Source of the DNA: Isoperla grammatica
Lineage: Eukaryota; Arthropoda; Insecta; Plecoptera; Perlodidae
Direction: 5' to 3'
Length of the DNA stretch: 64,000 nucleotides
NCBI GenBank assembly: GCA_945910005.1
Contig: CAMDTW010000533.1
Span: 1 to 64,000, forward strand
Part shown: piece by piece, positions 34,925 through 48,800 of the stretch
How the letters are laid out: each line of letters begins with the position of its first letter
Numbering within the stretch: the first letter of the stretch is position 1
Made by a program: the position numbers and the translations under genes
The notes under the pieces: model-generated
What the model was told of the DNA's origin: nothing
Databases searched by the model: none
The model's input: only the letters and a program-made list of their open reading frames with translations

Positions 34925-37070
34925 CAATTTGGTTGAAACCCTTAGGAATCCCAGCCGTATGCAAGATTCCTATTAAAACTGGAAGTTTGTGGTAGATAGA
35001 CTAAAATCAGCCAATTTCTATATTTTATGCATATTTTAACCAAAAACGACGAAAAAACTCAATTTATGCATTTTCATTATACTCTTGAAGAATGCAGCCT
35101 ATAATTCTTATTTTTCAACGGAGGGTGTAACTTCTATAGAAGTTATCGAAATGTGACGAAATGGACAAATTGTGCTTATTGGAGCCTGAAACGCTCTAAA
35201 ACAACGATTTGTGCAATTTGGTTGAAACCCTTAGGAATCCCAGCCGTACTCAAGATTCCTCTTTAAACTGGAAGTTTGTGGTAGATAGACTAAAATCAGC
35301 CAATTTCTATATTTTATGCATATTTTAACCAAAAACGACGAAAAAACTCAATTTATGCATTTTTATTATACTCTTGAAGAATGCAGCCTATAATTCTTAT
35401 TTTTCAACGGAGGGTGTAACTTCTATAGAAGTTATCGAAATGTGACGAAATGGACAAATTGTGCTTATTGGAGCCTGAAACGCTCTTAAACAACGATTTG
35501 TCAACTTTGTTTGAAACCCTTAGAAATCCCAGCCGTATGCAAGATTCCTCTTAAAACTGGAAGTTTGTGGTAGATAGACTAAAATCAGCCAATTTCTATA
35601 TTTTATGCATATTTTAACCAAAAACGACGAAAAAACTCAATTTATGCATTTTCATTATACTCTTGAAGAATGCAGCCTTTAATTCTTATTTTTCAACGGA
35701 GGGTGTAACTTCTATAGAAGTTATCGAAATGTAACGAAATGGACAAATTGTGCTAATTGGAGCCTGAAACGCTGTAAAACAACGATTTGTCAACTTTGGT
35801 TGAAACCCTTAGGAATCCCGGCCGTATGCAAGATTCCTCTTAAAACTGGAAGTTTGTGGTAGATAGACTAAAATCAGCCAATTTCTATTTTTTATGCATA
35901 TTTTAACCAAAAACGACCAAAAAACTCAATTTATGCATTTTCATAATACTCTTTCAGAATGCACACAAACATTATTATTTTTCAACGGTTGGTGTAACTT
36001 CTAAAGTAGTAATCGAAATGTGACGAAATGGACAAATTGTGCTTATTGGAGCCTGAAACGCTCTAAAACAACGATTTGTCAACTTTGGTTGAAACCCTTA
36101 GGAATCCCAGCCGTATGCAAGATTCCTCTTAAAACTGGAAGTTTGTGGTAGATGGACTGAAATCAGCCAATTTCTATATTTTATGCATATTTTAACCAAA
36201 AACGACGAAAAAACTCATTTTATGCATTTTCATTATACTCTTGAAGAATGCAGCCTATAATTCTTATTTTTCAATGGAGGGTGTAACTTCTATAGAAGTT
36301 ATCGAAATGTGACGAAATGGACAAATTGTGCTTATTAGAGCCTGAAACGCTCTAAAACAACGATTTGTCAACTTTGGTTGAAACCCTTAGGAATCCCGGC
36401 CGTATGCAAGATTCCTCTTAAAACTGGAAGTTTGTGGTAGATAGACTGAAATCAGCCAATTTCTATTTTTTATGCATATTTAAACCAAAAACGACGAAAA
36501 AACTCAATTTATGCATTTTCCTTATACTCTTGAAGAATGCAACCTATAATTCTTATTTTTCGACGGAGGGTGTAAGTTCTATAGAAGTTATCGAAATGTG
36601 ACGAAATGGACAAATTGTGCTTATTGGAGCCTGAAACGCTTTAAAACAACGATTTGTTAACTTTGGTTGAAACCCTTAGGAATCCCGGCCGTATGCAAGA
36701 TTCCTCTTAAAACTGGAAGTTTGTGGTAGATAGACTGAAATCAGCCAATTTCTATTTTTTATGCATATTTTAACCAAAAACGACGAAAAAACTCAATTTA
36801 TGCATTTTCATTATACTCTTGAAGAATGCATCCTATAATTCTTATTTTTCGACGGAGGGTGTAACTTCTATAGAAGTTATCGAAATGTGACGAAATGGAC
36901 AAATTGTGCTTATTGGAGCCTGAAACGCTCTAAAACAACGATTTGTGCAATTTGGTTGAAACCCTTAGGAATCCCAGCCGTATGCAAGATTCCTCTTAAA
37001 ACTGGAAGTTTGTGGTAGATAGACTAAAATCGGCCAATTTCTATATTTTTTGCATATTTTAACCAAAAAC
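34925..37070 (+). repeat. Segmental block D4b, uninterrupted partner of the insertion site
   Basis: Collinear with 24.29-25.50 plus 28.31-29.25 kb. The position matching the target duplication is 36119-36130 (AAGATTCCTCTT, single copy). Shared markers on both sides are CCTATTAAAACTGG, CCGTACTCAAG, CTCATTTTATGC, TTTTTCAATGGAGGG and CGCTTTAAAACAACGATTTGTTAAC. Confidence 0.85.
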
Positions 37071-40000
37071 GACGAAAAAACTCAATTTATGCATTTTCAT
37101 TATACTCTTGAAGAATGCAGCCTATAATTCTTATTTTTCAACGGAGGGTGTAACTTCTATAGAAGTTATCGAAATGTGACGAAATGGACAAATTGTGCTT
37201 ATTGGAGCCTGAAACGCTCTAAAACAACGATTTGTCAACTTTGGTTGAAACCCTTAGGAATCCCGGCCGTATGCAAGATTCCTCTTAAAACTGGAAGTTT
37301 GTGGTAGATGGACTGAAATCAGCCAATTTCTATTTTTTATGCATATTTTAACCAAAAACGACGAAAAAACTCAATTTATGCATTTTCATTATACTCTTGA
37401 AGAATGCAACCTATAATTCTTATTTTTCGACGGAGGGTGTAACTTCTATAGCAGTTATCGAAATGTGACAAAATGGACAAATTGTGCTTATTGGAGCCTG
37501 AAACGCTCTAAAACAACGATTTGTTAACTTTGGTTGAAACCCATAGGAATCCCGGCCGTATGCAAGATTCCTCTTAAAACTGGAAGTTTGTGGTAGATAG
37601 ACTGAAATCAGCCAATTTCAATTTTGTATGCATATTTTAACCAAAAACGCCAAAAAAACTCAATTTATGCATTTTCATAATACTCTTTCAGAATGCACAC
37701 TAACATTATTATTTTTCAACGGTTGGTGTAACTTCTAAAGTAGTAATCGAAAGGTGACGAAATGGACAAATTGTGCTTATTGGAGCCTGAAACGCTCTAA
37801 AACAACGATTTGTCAACTTTGGTTGAAACCCTTAGGAATCCCAGCCGTATGCAAGATTCCTCTTAAAACTGGAAGTTTGTGGTAGATAGACTAAAATCAG
37901 CCAATTTCTATATTTTATGCATATTTTAACCAAAAACGACGAAAAAACTCAATTTATGCATTTTCATTATACTCTTAAAGAATGCAACCTATAATTCTTA
38001 TTTTTCGACGGAGGGTGTAACTTCTATAGAAGTTATCGAAATGCGAAATGGACAAATTGTGCTTATTGGAGCCCTGAAACGCTCTAAAACAACGATTTGT
38101 CAACTTTGGTTGAAACCCTTAGGAATCCCGGCCGTATGCAAGATTCCTCTTAAAACTGGAAGTTTGTGGTAGATAGACTGAAATCAGCCAATTTCTATTT
38201 TTTATGCATATTTTAACCAAAAACGACGAAAAAACTCAATTTATGCATTTTCATTATACTCTTGAAGAATGCAACCTATAATTCTTATTTTTCGACGGAG
38301 GGGTGTAACTTCTATAGAAGTTATCGAAATGTGAAGAAATGGACAAATTGTGCTTATTGGAGCCTGAAACGCTCTAAAACAACGATTTGTGCAATTTGGT
38401 TAAAACCCTTAGGAATCCCAGCCGTATGCAAGATTCCTCTTAAAACTGGAAGTTTGTGGTAGATAGACTAAAATCAGCCAATTTCTATATTTTATGCATA
38501 TTTTAACCAAAAACGACGAAAAAACTCAATTTATGCATTTTCATTATACTCTTGAAGAATGCAGCCTATAATTCTTATTTTTCAACGGAGGGTGTAACTT
38601 CTATAGAAGTTATCGAAATGTGACGACATGGACAAATTGTGCTTATTGGAGCCTGAAACGCTCTTAAACAACGATTTGTGCAATTTGGTTGAAACCCTTA
38701 GGAATCCCAGCCGTATGCAAGATTCCTCTTTAAACTGGAAGTTTGTGGTAGATAGACTTAAATCAGCCATTTCTATATTTTATGCATATTTTAACCAAAA
38801 ACGACGAAAAAACTCAATTTATGCATTTTCATTATACTCTTGAAGAATGCAGCCCATAATTCTTATTTTTCAACGGAGGGTGTAACTTCTATAGAAGTTA
38901 TTGAAATGTGACGAAATGGACAAATTGTGCTAAATGGAGCCTGAAACGCTCTAAAACATTGATTTGTCAACTTTGGTTGAAACCCTTTGGAATCCCGGCC
39001 GTATGCAAGATTTCTCTCAAAACTGGAAGTTTGTGGTAGATAGACTGAAATCAGCCAATTTCTATTTTTTATGCATATTTTAACCAAAAACGACGAAAAA
39101 ACTCAATTTATGCATTTTCATTATACTCTTGAAGAATGCAACCTATAATTCTTATTTTTCGACGGAGGGTGTAACTTCTATAGAAGTTATCGAAATGTGA
39201 CGAAATGGACAAATTGTGCTTATTGGAGCCTGAAACGCTCTAAAACAACGATTTGTGCAATTTGGTTGAAACCCTTAGGAATCCCAGCCGTATGCAAGAT
39301 TCCTCTTAAAACTGGAAGTTTGTGGTAGATAGACTAAAATCAGCCAATTTCTATATTTTATGCATATTTTAACCAAAAACGACGAAAAAACTCAATTTAT
39401 GCATTTTCATTATACTCTTGAAGAATACAGCCTATAATTCTTATTTTTCAACGGAGGGTGTAACTTCTATAGAAGTTATCGAAATGTGACGAAATGGACA
39501 AATTGTGCTTATTGGAGCCTGAAACGCTCTAAAACAACGATTTGTGCAATTTGGTTGAAACCCTTAGGAATCCCAGCCGTATGCAAGATTCCTCTTAAAA
39601 CTGGAAGTTTGTGGTAGATAGACTAAAATCAGCCAATTTCTATATTTTATGCATATTTTAACCAAAAAACGACGAAAAAACTCAATTTATGCATTTTCAT
39701 TATACTCTTGAAGAATGCAGCCTATAATTCTTATTTTTCAACGGAGGGTGTAACTTCTATAGAAGTTATCGAAATGTGACGAAATGGACAAATTGTGCTT
39801 ATTGGAGCCTGAAACGCTTTAAAAACAACGATTTGTGCAATTTGGTTGAACCCTTAGGAATCCCAGCCGTATGCAAGATTCCTCTTAAAACTGGAAGTTT
39901 GTGGTAGATAGACTAAAATCAGCCAATTTCTATATTTTATGCATATTTTAACCAAAACGACGAAAAAACTCAATTTATGCATTTTCATTATACTCTTGAA

Positions 40001-41564
40001 GAATGCAGCCTATAATTCTTATTTTTCAATGGAGGTCGTAATTTCTATAGAAGTTATCGAAATGTGACGAAATGGACAAATTGTGCTTATTAGAGCCTGA
40101 AACGCTCTAAAACAACGATTTGTCAACTTTGGTTGAAACCCTTAGGAATCCCGGCCGTATGCAAGATTCCTCTTAAAACTGGAAGTTTGTGGTAGATAGA
40201 CTGAAATCAGCCAATTTCTATTTTTTATGCATATTTTAACCAAAAACGACGAAAAAACTCAATTTATGCATTTTCATTATACTCTTGAAGAATGCAACCT
40301 ATAATTCTTATTTTTCGACGGAGGGTGTAACTTCTATAGAAGTTATCGAAATGTGACAAAATGGACAAATTGTGCTTATTGGAGCCTGAAACGCTCTAAA
40401 ACAACGATTTGTTAACTTTGGTTGAAACCCTTAGGAATCCCGGCCGTATGCAAGATTCCTCTTAAAAACTGGAAGTTTGTGGAAGATAGACTAAATCAGC
40501 CAATTTCTATTTTTTATGCATATTTTAATTAAAAACGCCAAAAAAACTCACATTATGAATTTTCATAATACTCTTTCAGAATGCACACTAACATTATTAT
40601 TTTTCAACGGTTGGTGTAACTTCTAAAGTAGTAATCGAAATGTGACGAAATGGACAAATTGTGCTTATTGGAGCCTGAAACGCTCTAAAACAACGATTTG
40701 TCAACTTTGGTTGAAACCCTTAGGAATCCCAGTCGTATGCAAGATTCCTCTTAAAACTGGAAGTTTGTGGTAGATAGACTGAAATCAGCCAATTTCTATT
40801 TTTTATGCATATTTTAACCAAAAACGACGAAAAAACTCAATTTATGCATTTTCATTATACTCTTGAAGAGTGCAACCTATAATTCTTATTTTTCGACGGA
40901 GGGTGTAACTTCTATAGAAGTTATCGAAATGTGACGAAATGGACAAATTGTGCTTATTGGAGCCTGAAACGCTCTAAAACAACGATTTGTGCAATTTGGT
41001 TGAAACCCTTAGGAATCCCAGCCGTATGCAAGATTCCTCTTTAAACTGGAAAATTGTGGTAGATAGACTAAAATCAGCCAATTTCTATATTTTATGCATA
41101 TTTCAACCAAAAACGACGAAAAAACTCAATTTATGCATTTTCATTATACTCTTGAAGAATGCAGCCTATAATTCTTATTTTTCATCGGAGGGTGTAACTT
41201 CTATAGAAGTTATCGAAATGTGACGAAATGGACAAATTGTGCTTATTGGAGCCTGAAACGCTCTGAAACAACGATTTGTGCAATTTGGTTGAAACCCTTA
41301 GGAATCCCAGCCGTATGCAAGATTCCTCTTAAAACTGGAAGTTTGTGGTAGATAGACTAAAATCAGCCAATTTCTATATTTTATGCATATTTTAACCAAA
41401 AACGACGAAAAAACTCAATTTATGCATTTTCATTATACTCTTGAAGAATGCAGCCTATAATTCTTATTTTTCAACGGAGGGTGTAACTTCTATAGAAGTT
41501 ATCGAAATGTGACGAAATGGACAAATTGTGCTTATTGGAGCCTGAAACGCTCTAAAACAACGAT

Positions 41565-44500
41565 TTGTCAACTTTGTTTGAAACCCTTAGAAATCCCAGC
41601 CGTATGCAAGATTCCTCTTAAAACTGGAAGTTTGTGGTAGATAGACTAAAATCAGCCAATTTCTATATTTTATGCATATTTTAACCAAAAACGACGAAAA
41701 AACTCAATTTATGCATTTTCATTATACTCTTGAAGAATGCAGCCTTTAATTCTTATTTTTCAACGGAGGGTGTAACTTCTATAGAAGTTATCGAAATGTG
41801 ACGAAATGGACAAATTGTGCTAATTGGAGCCTAAAACGCTCTAAAACAACGATTTGTCAACTTTGGTTGAAACCCTTAGGAATCCCGGCCGTATGCAAGA
41901 TTCCTCTTAAAACTGGAAGTTTGTGGTAGATAGACTAAAATCAGCCAATTTCTATTTTTTATGCATATTTTAACCAAAAACGACCAAAAACCTCAATTTA
42001 TGCATTTTCAAAATACTCTTTCAGAATGCACACAAACATTATTATTTTTCAACGGTTGGTGTAACTTCTAAAGTAGTAATCGAAATGTGACGAAATGGAC
42101 AAATTGTGCTTATTGGAGCCTATAACGCTCTAAAACAACGATTTGTCAACTTTGGTTGAAACCCTTAGGAATCCCAGCCGTATGCAAGATTCCTCTTAAA
42201 ACTGGAAGTTTGTGGTAGATAGACTGAAATCAGCCAATTTCTATATTTTATGCATATTTTAACCAAAAACGACGAAAAAACTCAATTTATGCATTTTCAT
42301 TATACTCTTGAAGAATGCAGCCTATAATTCTTATTTTTCAATGGAGGGTGTAACTTCTATAGAAGTTATCGAAATGTGACGAAATGGACAAATTGTGCTT
42401 ATTGGAGCCTGAAACGCTCTAAAACAACGATTTGTGCAATTTGGTTGAAACCCTTAGGAATCCCAGCCGTATGCAAGATTCCTCTTTAAACTGGAAGTTT
42501 GTGGTAGATAGACTAAAATCAGCCAATTTCTATATTTTATGCATATTTCAACCAAAAACGACGAAAAAACTCAATTTATGCATTTTCATTATACTCTGGA
42601 AGAATGCAGCCTATAATTCTTATTTTTCAACGGAGGGTGTAACTTCTATAGAAGTTATCGAAATGTGACGAAATGGACAAATTGTGCTTATTGGAGCCTG
42701 AAACGCTCTAAAACAACGATTTGTGCAATTTGGTTAAAACCCTTAGGAATCCCAGCCGTATGCAAGATTCCTCTTAAAACTGGAAGTTTGTGGTAGATAG
42801 ACTAAAATCAGCCAAATTCTATATTTTATGCATATTTTAACCAAAAACGACGAAAAAACTCAATTTATGCATTTTCATTATACTCTTGAAGAATGCAGCC
42901 TATAATTCTTATTTTTCAACGGAGGGTGTAACTTCTATAGAAGTTATCGAAATGTGACGAAATGGACAAATTGTGCTTATTGGAGCCTGAAACGCTCTAA
43001 AACAACGATTTGTCAACTTTGTTTGAAACCCTTAGAAATCCCAGCCGTATGCAAGATTCCTCTTAAAACTGGAAGTTTGTGGTAGATAGACTAAAATCAG
43101 CCAATTTCTATATTTTATGCATATTTTAACCAAAAACGACGAAAAAACTCAATTTATGCATTTTCATTATACTCTTGAAGAATGCAGCCTTTAATTCTTA
43201 TTTTTCAACGGAGGGTGTAACTTCTATAGAAGTTATCGAAATGTGACGAAATGGACAAATTGTGCTAATTGGAGCCTAAAATGCTCTAAAACAACGATTT
43301 GTCAACTTTGGTTGAAACCCTTAGGAATCCCGGCCGTATGCAAGATTCCTCTTAAAACTGGAAGTTTGTGGTAGATAGACTAAAATTAGCCAATTTCTAT
43401 TTTTTATGCATATTTTAACCAAAAACGACCAAAAACCTCAATTAATGCATTTTCATAATACTCTTTCAGAATGCACACAAACATTATTATTTTTCAACGG
43501 TTGGTGTAACTTCTAAAGTAGTAATCAAAATGTGACGAAATGGACAAATTGTGCTTATTGGAGCCTGAAACGCTCTAAAACAACGATTTGTCAACTTTGG
43601 TTGAAACCCTTAGGAATCCCAGCCGTATGCAAGATTCCTCTTAAAACTGGAAGTTTGTGGTAGATCGACTGAAATCAGCCAATTTCTATATTTTATGCAT
43701 ATTTTAACCAAAAACGACGAAAAAACTCAATTTATGCATTTTCATTATACTCTTGAAGAATGCAGCCTATAATTCTTATTTTTCAACCTAGGGTGTAACT
43801 TCTATAGAAGTTATCGAAATGTGACGAAATGGACAAATTGTGCTTATTGGAGCCTGAAACGCTCTAAAACAACGATTTGTCAACTTTGGTTGAAACCCTT
43901 AGGAATCCCGGCCGTATGCAAGATTCCTCTTAAAACTGGAAGTTTGTGGTAGATAGACTGAAATCAGCCAATTTCTATTTTTTATGCATATTTTAACCAA
44001 AAACGACGAAAAAACTCAATTTATGCATTTTCATTATACTCTTGAAGAATGCAACCTATAATTCTTATTTTTCGACTGAGGGTGTAACTTCTATAGAAGT
44101 TATCGAAATGTGACGAAATGGACAATTTGTGCTTATTGGAATTTGAAACGCTCTAAAACAACGATTTGTGCAATTTGGTTGAAACCCTTAGGAATCCCAG
44201 CCGTATGCAAGATTCCTCTTAAAACTGGAAGTTTGTGGTAGATAGACTAAAATCAGCCAATTTCTATATTTTATGCATATTTTAACCAAAAACGACGAAA
44301 AAACTCAATTTATGCATTTTCATTATACTCTTGAAGAATGCAACCTATAATTCTTATTTTTCGACGGAGGGTGTAACTTCTATAGAAGTTATCGAAATGT
44401 GACGAAATGGACAAATTGTGCTTATTGGAGCCTGAAACGCTCTAAAACAACGATTTTTTAACTTTGGTTGAAACCCTTAGGAATCCCGGCCGTATGCAAG

Positions 44501-45800
44501 ATTCCTCTTAAAACTGGAAGTTTGTGGTAGATAGACTGAAATCAGCCAATTTCTATTTTTTATGCATATTTTAACCAAAAACGACGAAAAAACCTTAATT
44601 TATGCATTTTCATTATACTCTTGAAGAATGCAACCTATAATTCTTATTTTTCGACGGAGGGTGTAACTTCTATAGAAGTTATCGAAATGTGACGAAATGG
44701 ACAAATTGTGCTTATTGGAGCCTAAAAAGCTCTAAAACAACGATTTGTGCAATTTGGTTGAAACCCTTAGGAATCCCAGCCGTATGCAAGATTCCTCTTA
44801 AAACTGGAAGTTTGTGGTAGATAGACTAAAATCAGCCAATTTCTATATTTTATGCATATTTTAACCAAAACCGACGAAAAAACTCAATTTATGCATTTTC
44901 ATTATACTCTTGAAGAATACAGCCTATAATTCTTATTTTTCAACGGAGGGTGTAACTTCTATAGAAGTTATCGAAATGTGACGAAATGGACAAATTGTGC
45001 TTATTGGAGCCTGAAACGCTCTAAAACAACGATTTGTGCAATTTGGTTGAAACCCTTAAAAATCCCAGCCGTATGCAAGATTCCTCTTAAAACTGGAAGT
45101 TTGTGGTAGATAGACTAAAATCAGCCAATTTCTATATTTTATGCATATTTTAACCAAAAACGACGAAAAAACTCAATTTATGCATTTTCATTATACTCTT
45201 GAAGAATGCAGCCTATAATTCTTATTTTTCAACGGAGGGTGTAACTTCTATAGAAGTTATCGAAATGTGACGAAATGGACAAATTGTGCTTAATGGAGCC
45301 TGAAACGCTTTAAAACAACGATTTGTGCAATTTGGTTGAACCCTTAGGAATCCCAGCCGTATGCAAGATTCCTCTTAAAACTGGAAGTTTGTGGTAGATA
45401 GACTAAAATCAGCCAATTTCTATATTTTATGCATATTTTAACCAAAAACGACGAAAATCTCAATTTATGCATTTATATTATACTCTTGAAGAATGCAGCC
45501 TATAATTCTTATTTTTCAACGGAGGGTGTAACTTCTATAGAAGTTATCGAAATGTGACGAAATGGACAAATTGTGCTTATTGGAGCCTGAAACGCTCTAA
45601 AACAACGATTTGTGCAATTTGGTTGAAACCCTTAGGAATCCAAGCCGTATGCAAGATTCCTCTTAAAACTGGAAGTTTGTGGTAGATAGACTAAAATCAG
45701 CCAATTTCTATATTTTATGCATATTTAAACCAAAAACGCCAAAAAAACTCAATTTATGCATTTTCATAATACTGTTTCAGAATGCAAACTAACATTATTA
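41565..45800 (+). repeat. Segmental block D5a (pairs with 51.1-55.05 kb)
   Basis: Matches the downstream block at an offset of 9,534 bp, falling to 9,244 bp in the right part because this copy holds one extra monomer around 44.45 kb (AACGATTTTTTAAC). Shared private variants are GGAGCCTATAACGCTC at about 42.12/51.65 kb, CACTCTGGAAGAATG-type near 42.59/52.13 kb, GACAATTTGTGC with GGAATTTGAAACG at about 44.13/53.67 kb, GCCTAAAAAGCTC near 44.72/53.97 kb, and ACGAAAATCTC at 45451/54695. Confidence 0.8.
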
Positions 45801-48800
45801 TTTTTCAACGGTTGGTGTAACTTCTAAAGTAGTTATCGAAATGTGACGAAATGGACAAATTGTGCTTATTGGAGCCTGAAACGCTCTAAAACAACGATTT
45901 GTCAACTTTGGTTGAAACCCTTAGGAATCCCGGCCGTATGCAAGATTCCTCTTAAAACTGGAAGTTTGTGGTAGATAGACTGAAATCAGCCAATTTCTAT
46001 TTTTTATGCATATTTTAACCAAAAACGACGAAAAAACTCAATTTATGCATTTTCATTATACTCTTGAAGAATGCAACCTATAATTCTTATTTTTCGACGG
46101 AGGGTGTAACTTCTATAGAAGTTATCGAAATGTGACAAAATGGACAAATTGTGCTTATTGGAGCCTGAAACGCTCTTAAACAACGATTTGTTAACTTTGG
46201 TTGAAACCCTTAGGAATCCCGGCCGTATGCAAGATTCCTCTTAAAACTGGAAGTTTGTGGAAGAAGAAGACTAAAATCAGCCAATTTCTATTTTTTATGC
46301 ATATTTTAATTAAAAACGCCAAAAAAACTCAATTTATGCATTTTCATAATACTCTTTCAGAATGCACACTAACATTATTATTTTTCAACGGTTGGTGTAA
46401 CTTCTAAAGTAGTTATCGAAATGTGACGAAATGGACAAATTGTGCTTATTGGAGCCTGAAACGCTCTAAAACAACGATTTGTCAACTTTGGTTGAAACCC
46501 TTAGGAATCCCAGTCGTATGCAAGATTCCTCTTAAAACTGGAAGTTTGTGGTAGATAGACTGAAATAAGCCAATTTCTATTTTTTATGCATATTTTAACC
46601 AAAAACGACGAAAAAACTCAATTTATGCATTTTCATTATACTCTTGAAGAGTGCAACCTATAATTCTTATTTTTCGACGGAGGGTGTAACTTCTATAGAA
46701 GTTATCGAAATGTGACGAAATGGAAAAATTGTGCTTATTGGAGCCTGAAACGCTCTAAAACAACGATTTGTGCAATTTGGTTGAAACCCTTAGGAATCCC
46801 AGCCGTATGCAAGATTCCTCTTTAAACTGGAAGTTTGTGGTAGATAGACTAAAATCAGCCAATTTCTATATTTTATGCATATTTCAACCAAAAACGACGA
46901 AAAAACCCAATTTATGCATTTTCATTATACTCTTGAAGAATGCAGCCTATAATTCTTATTTTTCAACGGAGGGTGTAACTTCTATAGAAGTTATCGAAAT
47001 GTGACGAAATGGACAAATTGTGCTTATTGGAGCCTGAAACGCTCTGAAACAACGATTTGTGCAATTTGGTTGAAACCCTTAGGAATCCCAGCCGTATGCA
47101 AGATTCCTCTTAAAACTGGAAGTTTGTGGTAGATAGACTAAAATCAGCCAATTTCTATATTTTATGCATATTTTAACCAAAAACGACGAAAAACTCAATT
47201 TATGCATTTTCATTATACTCTTGAAGAATGCAGCCTATAATTCTTATTTTTCAACGGAGGGTGTAACTTCTATAGAAGTTATCGAAATGTGACGAAATGG
47301 ACAAATTGTGCTTAATGGAGCCTGAAACGCTTTAAAACAACGATTTGTGCAATTTGGTTGAACCCTTAGGAATCCCAGCCGTATGCAAGATTCCTCTTAA
47401 AACTGGAAGTTTGTGGTAGATAGACTAAAATCAGCCAATTTCTATATTTTATGCATATTTTAACCAAAAACGACGAAAATCTCAATTTATGCATTTATAT
47501 TATACTCTTGAAGAATGCAGCCTATAATTCTTATTTTTCAACGGAGGGTGTAACTTCTATAGAAGTTATCGAAATGTGACGAAATGGACAAATTGTGCTT
47601 ATTGGAGCCTGAAACGCTCTAAAACAACGATTTGTGCAATTTGGTTGAAACCCTTAGGAATCCAAGCCGTATGCAAGATTCCTCTTAAAACTGGAAGTTT
47701 GTGGTAGATAGACTAAAATCAGCCAATTTCTATATTTTATGCATATTTAAACCAAAAACGCCAAAAAAACTCAATTTATGCATTTTCATAATACTGTTTC
47801 AGAATGCAAACTAACATTATTATTTTTCAACGGTTGGTGTAACTTCTAAAGTAGTTATCGAAATGTGACGAAATGGACAAATTGTGCTTATTGGAGCCTG
47901 AAACGCTCTAAAACAACGATTTGTCAACTTTGGTTGAAACCCTTAGGAATCCCGGCCGTATGCAAGATTCCTCTTAAAACTGGAAGTTTGTGGTAGATAG
48001 ACTGAAATCAGCCAATTTCTATTTTTTATGCATATTTTAACCAAAAACGACGAAAAAACTCAATTTATGCATTTTCATTATACTCTTGAAGAATGCAACC
48101 TATAATTCTTATTTTTCGACGGAGGGTGTAACTTCTATAGAAGTTATCGAAATGTGACAAAATGGACAAATTGTGCTTATTGGAGCCTGAAACGCTCTTA
48201 AACAACGATTTGTTAACTTTGGTTGAAACCCTTAGGAATCCCGGCCGTATGCAAGATTCCTCTTAAAACTGGAAGTTTGTGGAAGAAGAAGACTAAAATC
48301 AGCCAATTTCTATTTTTTATGCATATTTTAATTAAAAACGCCAAAAAAACTCAATTTATGCATTTTCATAATACTCTTTCAGAATGCACACTAACATTAT
48401 TATTTTTCAACGGTTGGTGTAACTTCTAAAGTAGTTATCGAAATGTGACGAAATGGACAAATTGTGCTTATTGGAGCCTGAAACGCTCTAAAACAACGAT
48501 TTGTCAACTTTGGTTGAAACCCTTAGGAATCCCAGTCGTATGCAAGATTCCTCTTAAAACTGGAAGTTTGTGGTAGATAGACTGAAATAAGCCAATTTCT
48601 ATTTTTTATGCATATTTTAACCAAAAACGACGAAAAAACTCAATTTATGCATTTTCATTATACTCTTGAAGAGTGCAACCTATAATTCTTATTTTTCGAC
48701 GGAGGGTGTAACTTCTATAGAAGTTATCGAAATGTGACGAAATGGAAAAATTGTGCTTATTGGAGCCTGAAACGCTCTAAAACAACGATTTGTGCAATTT

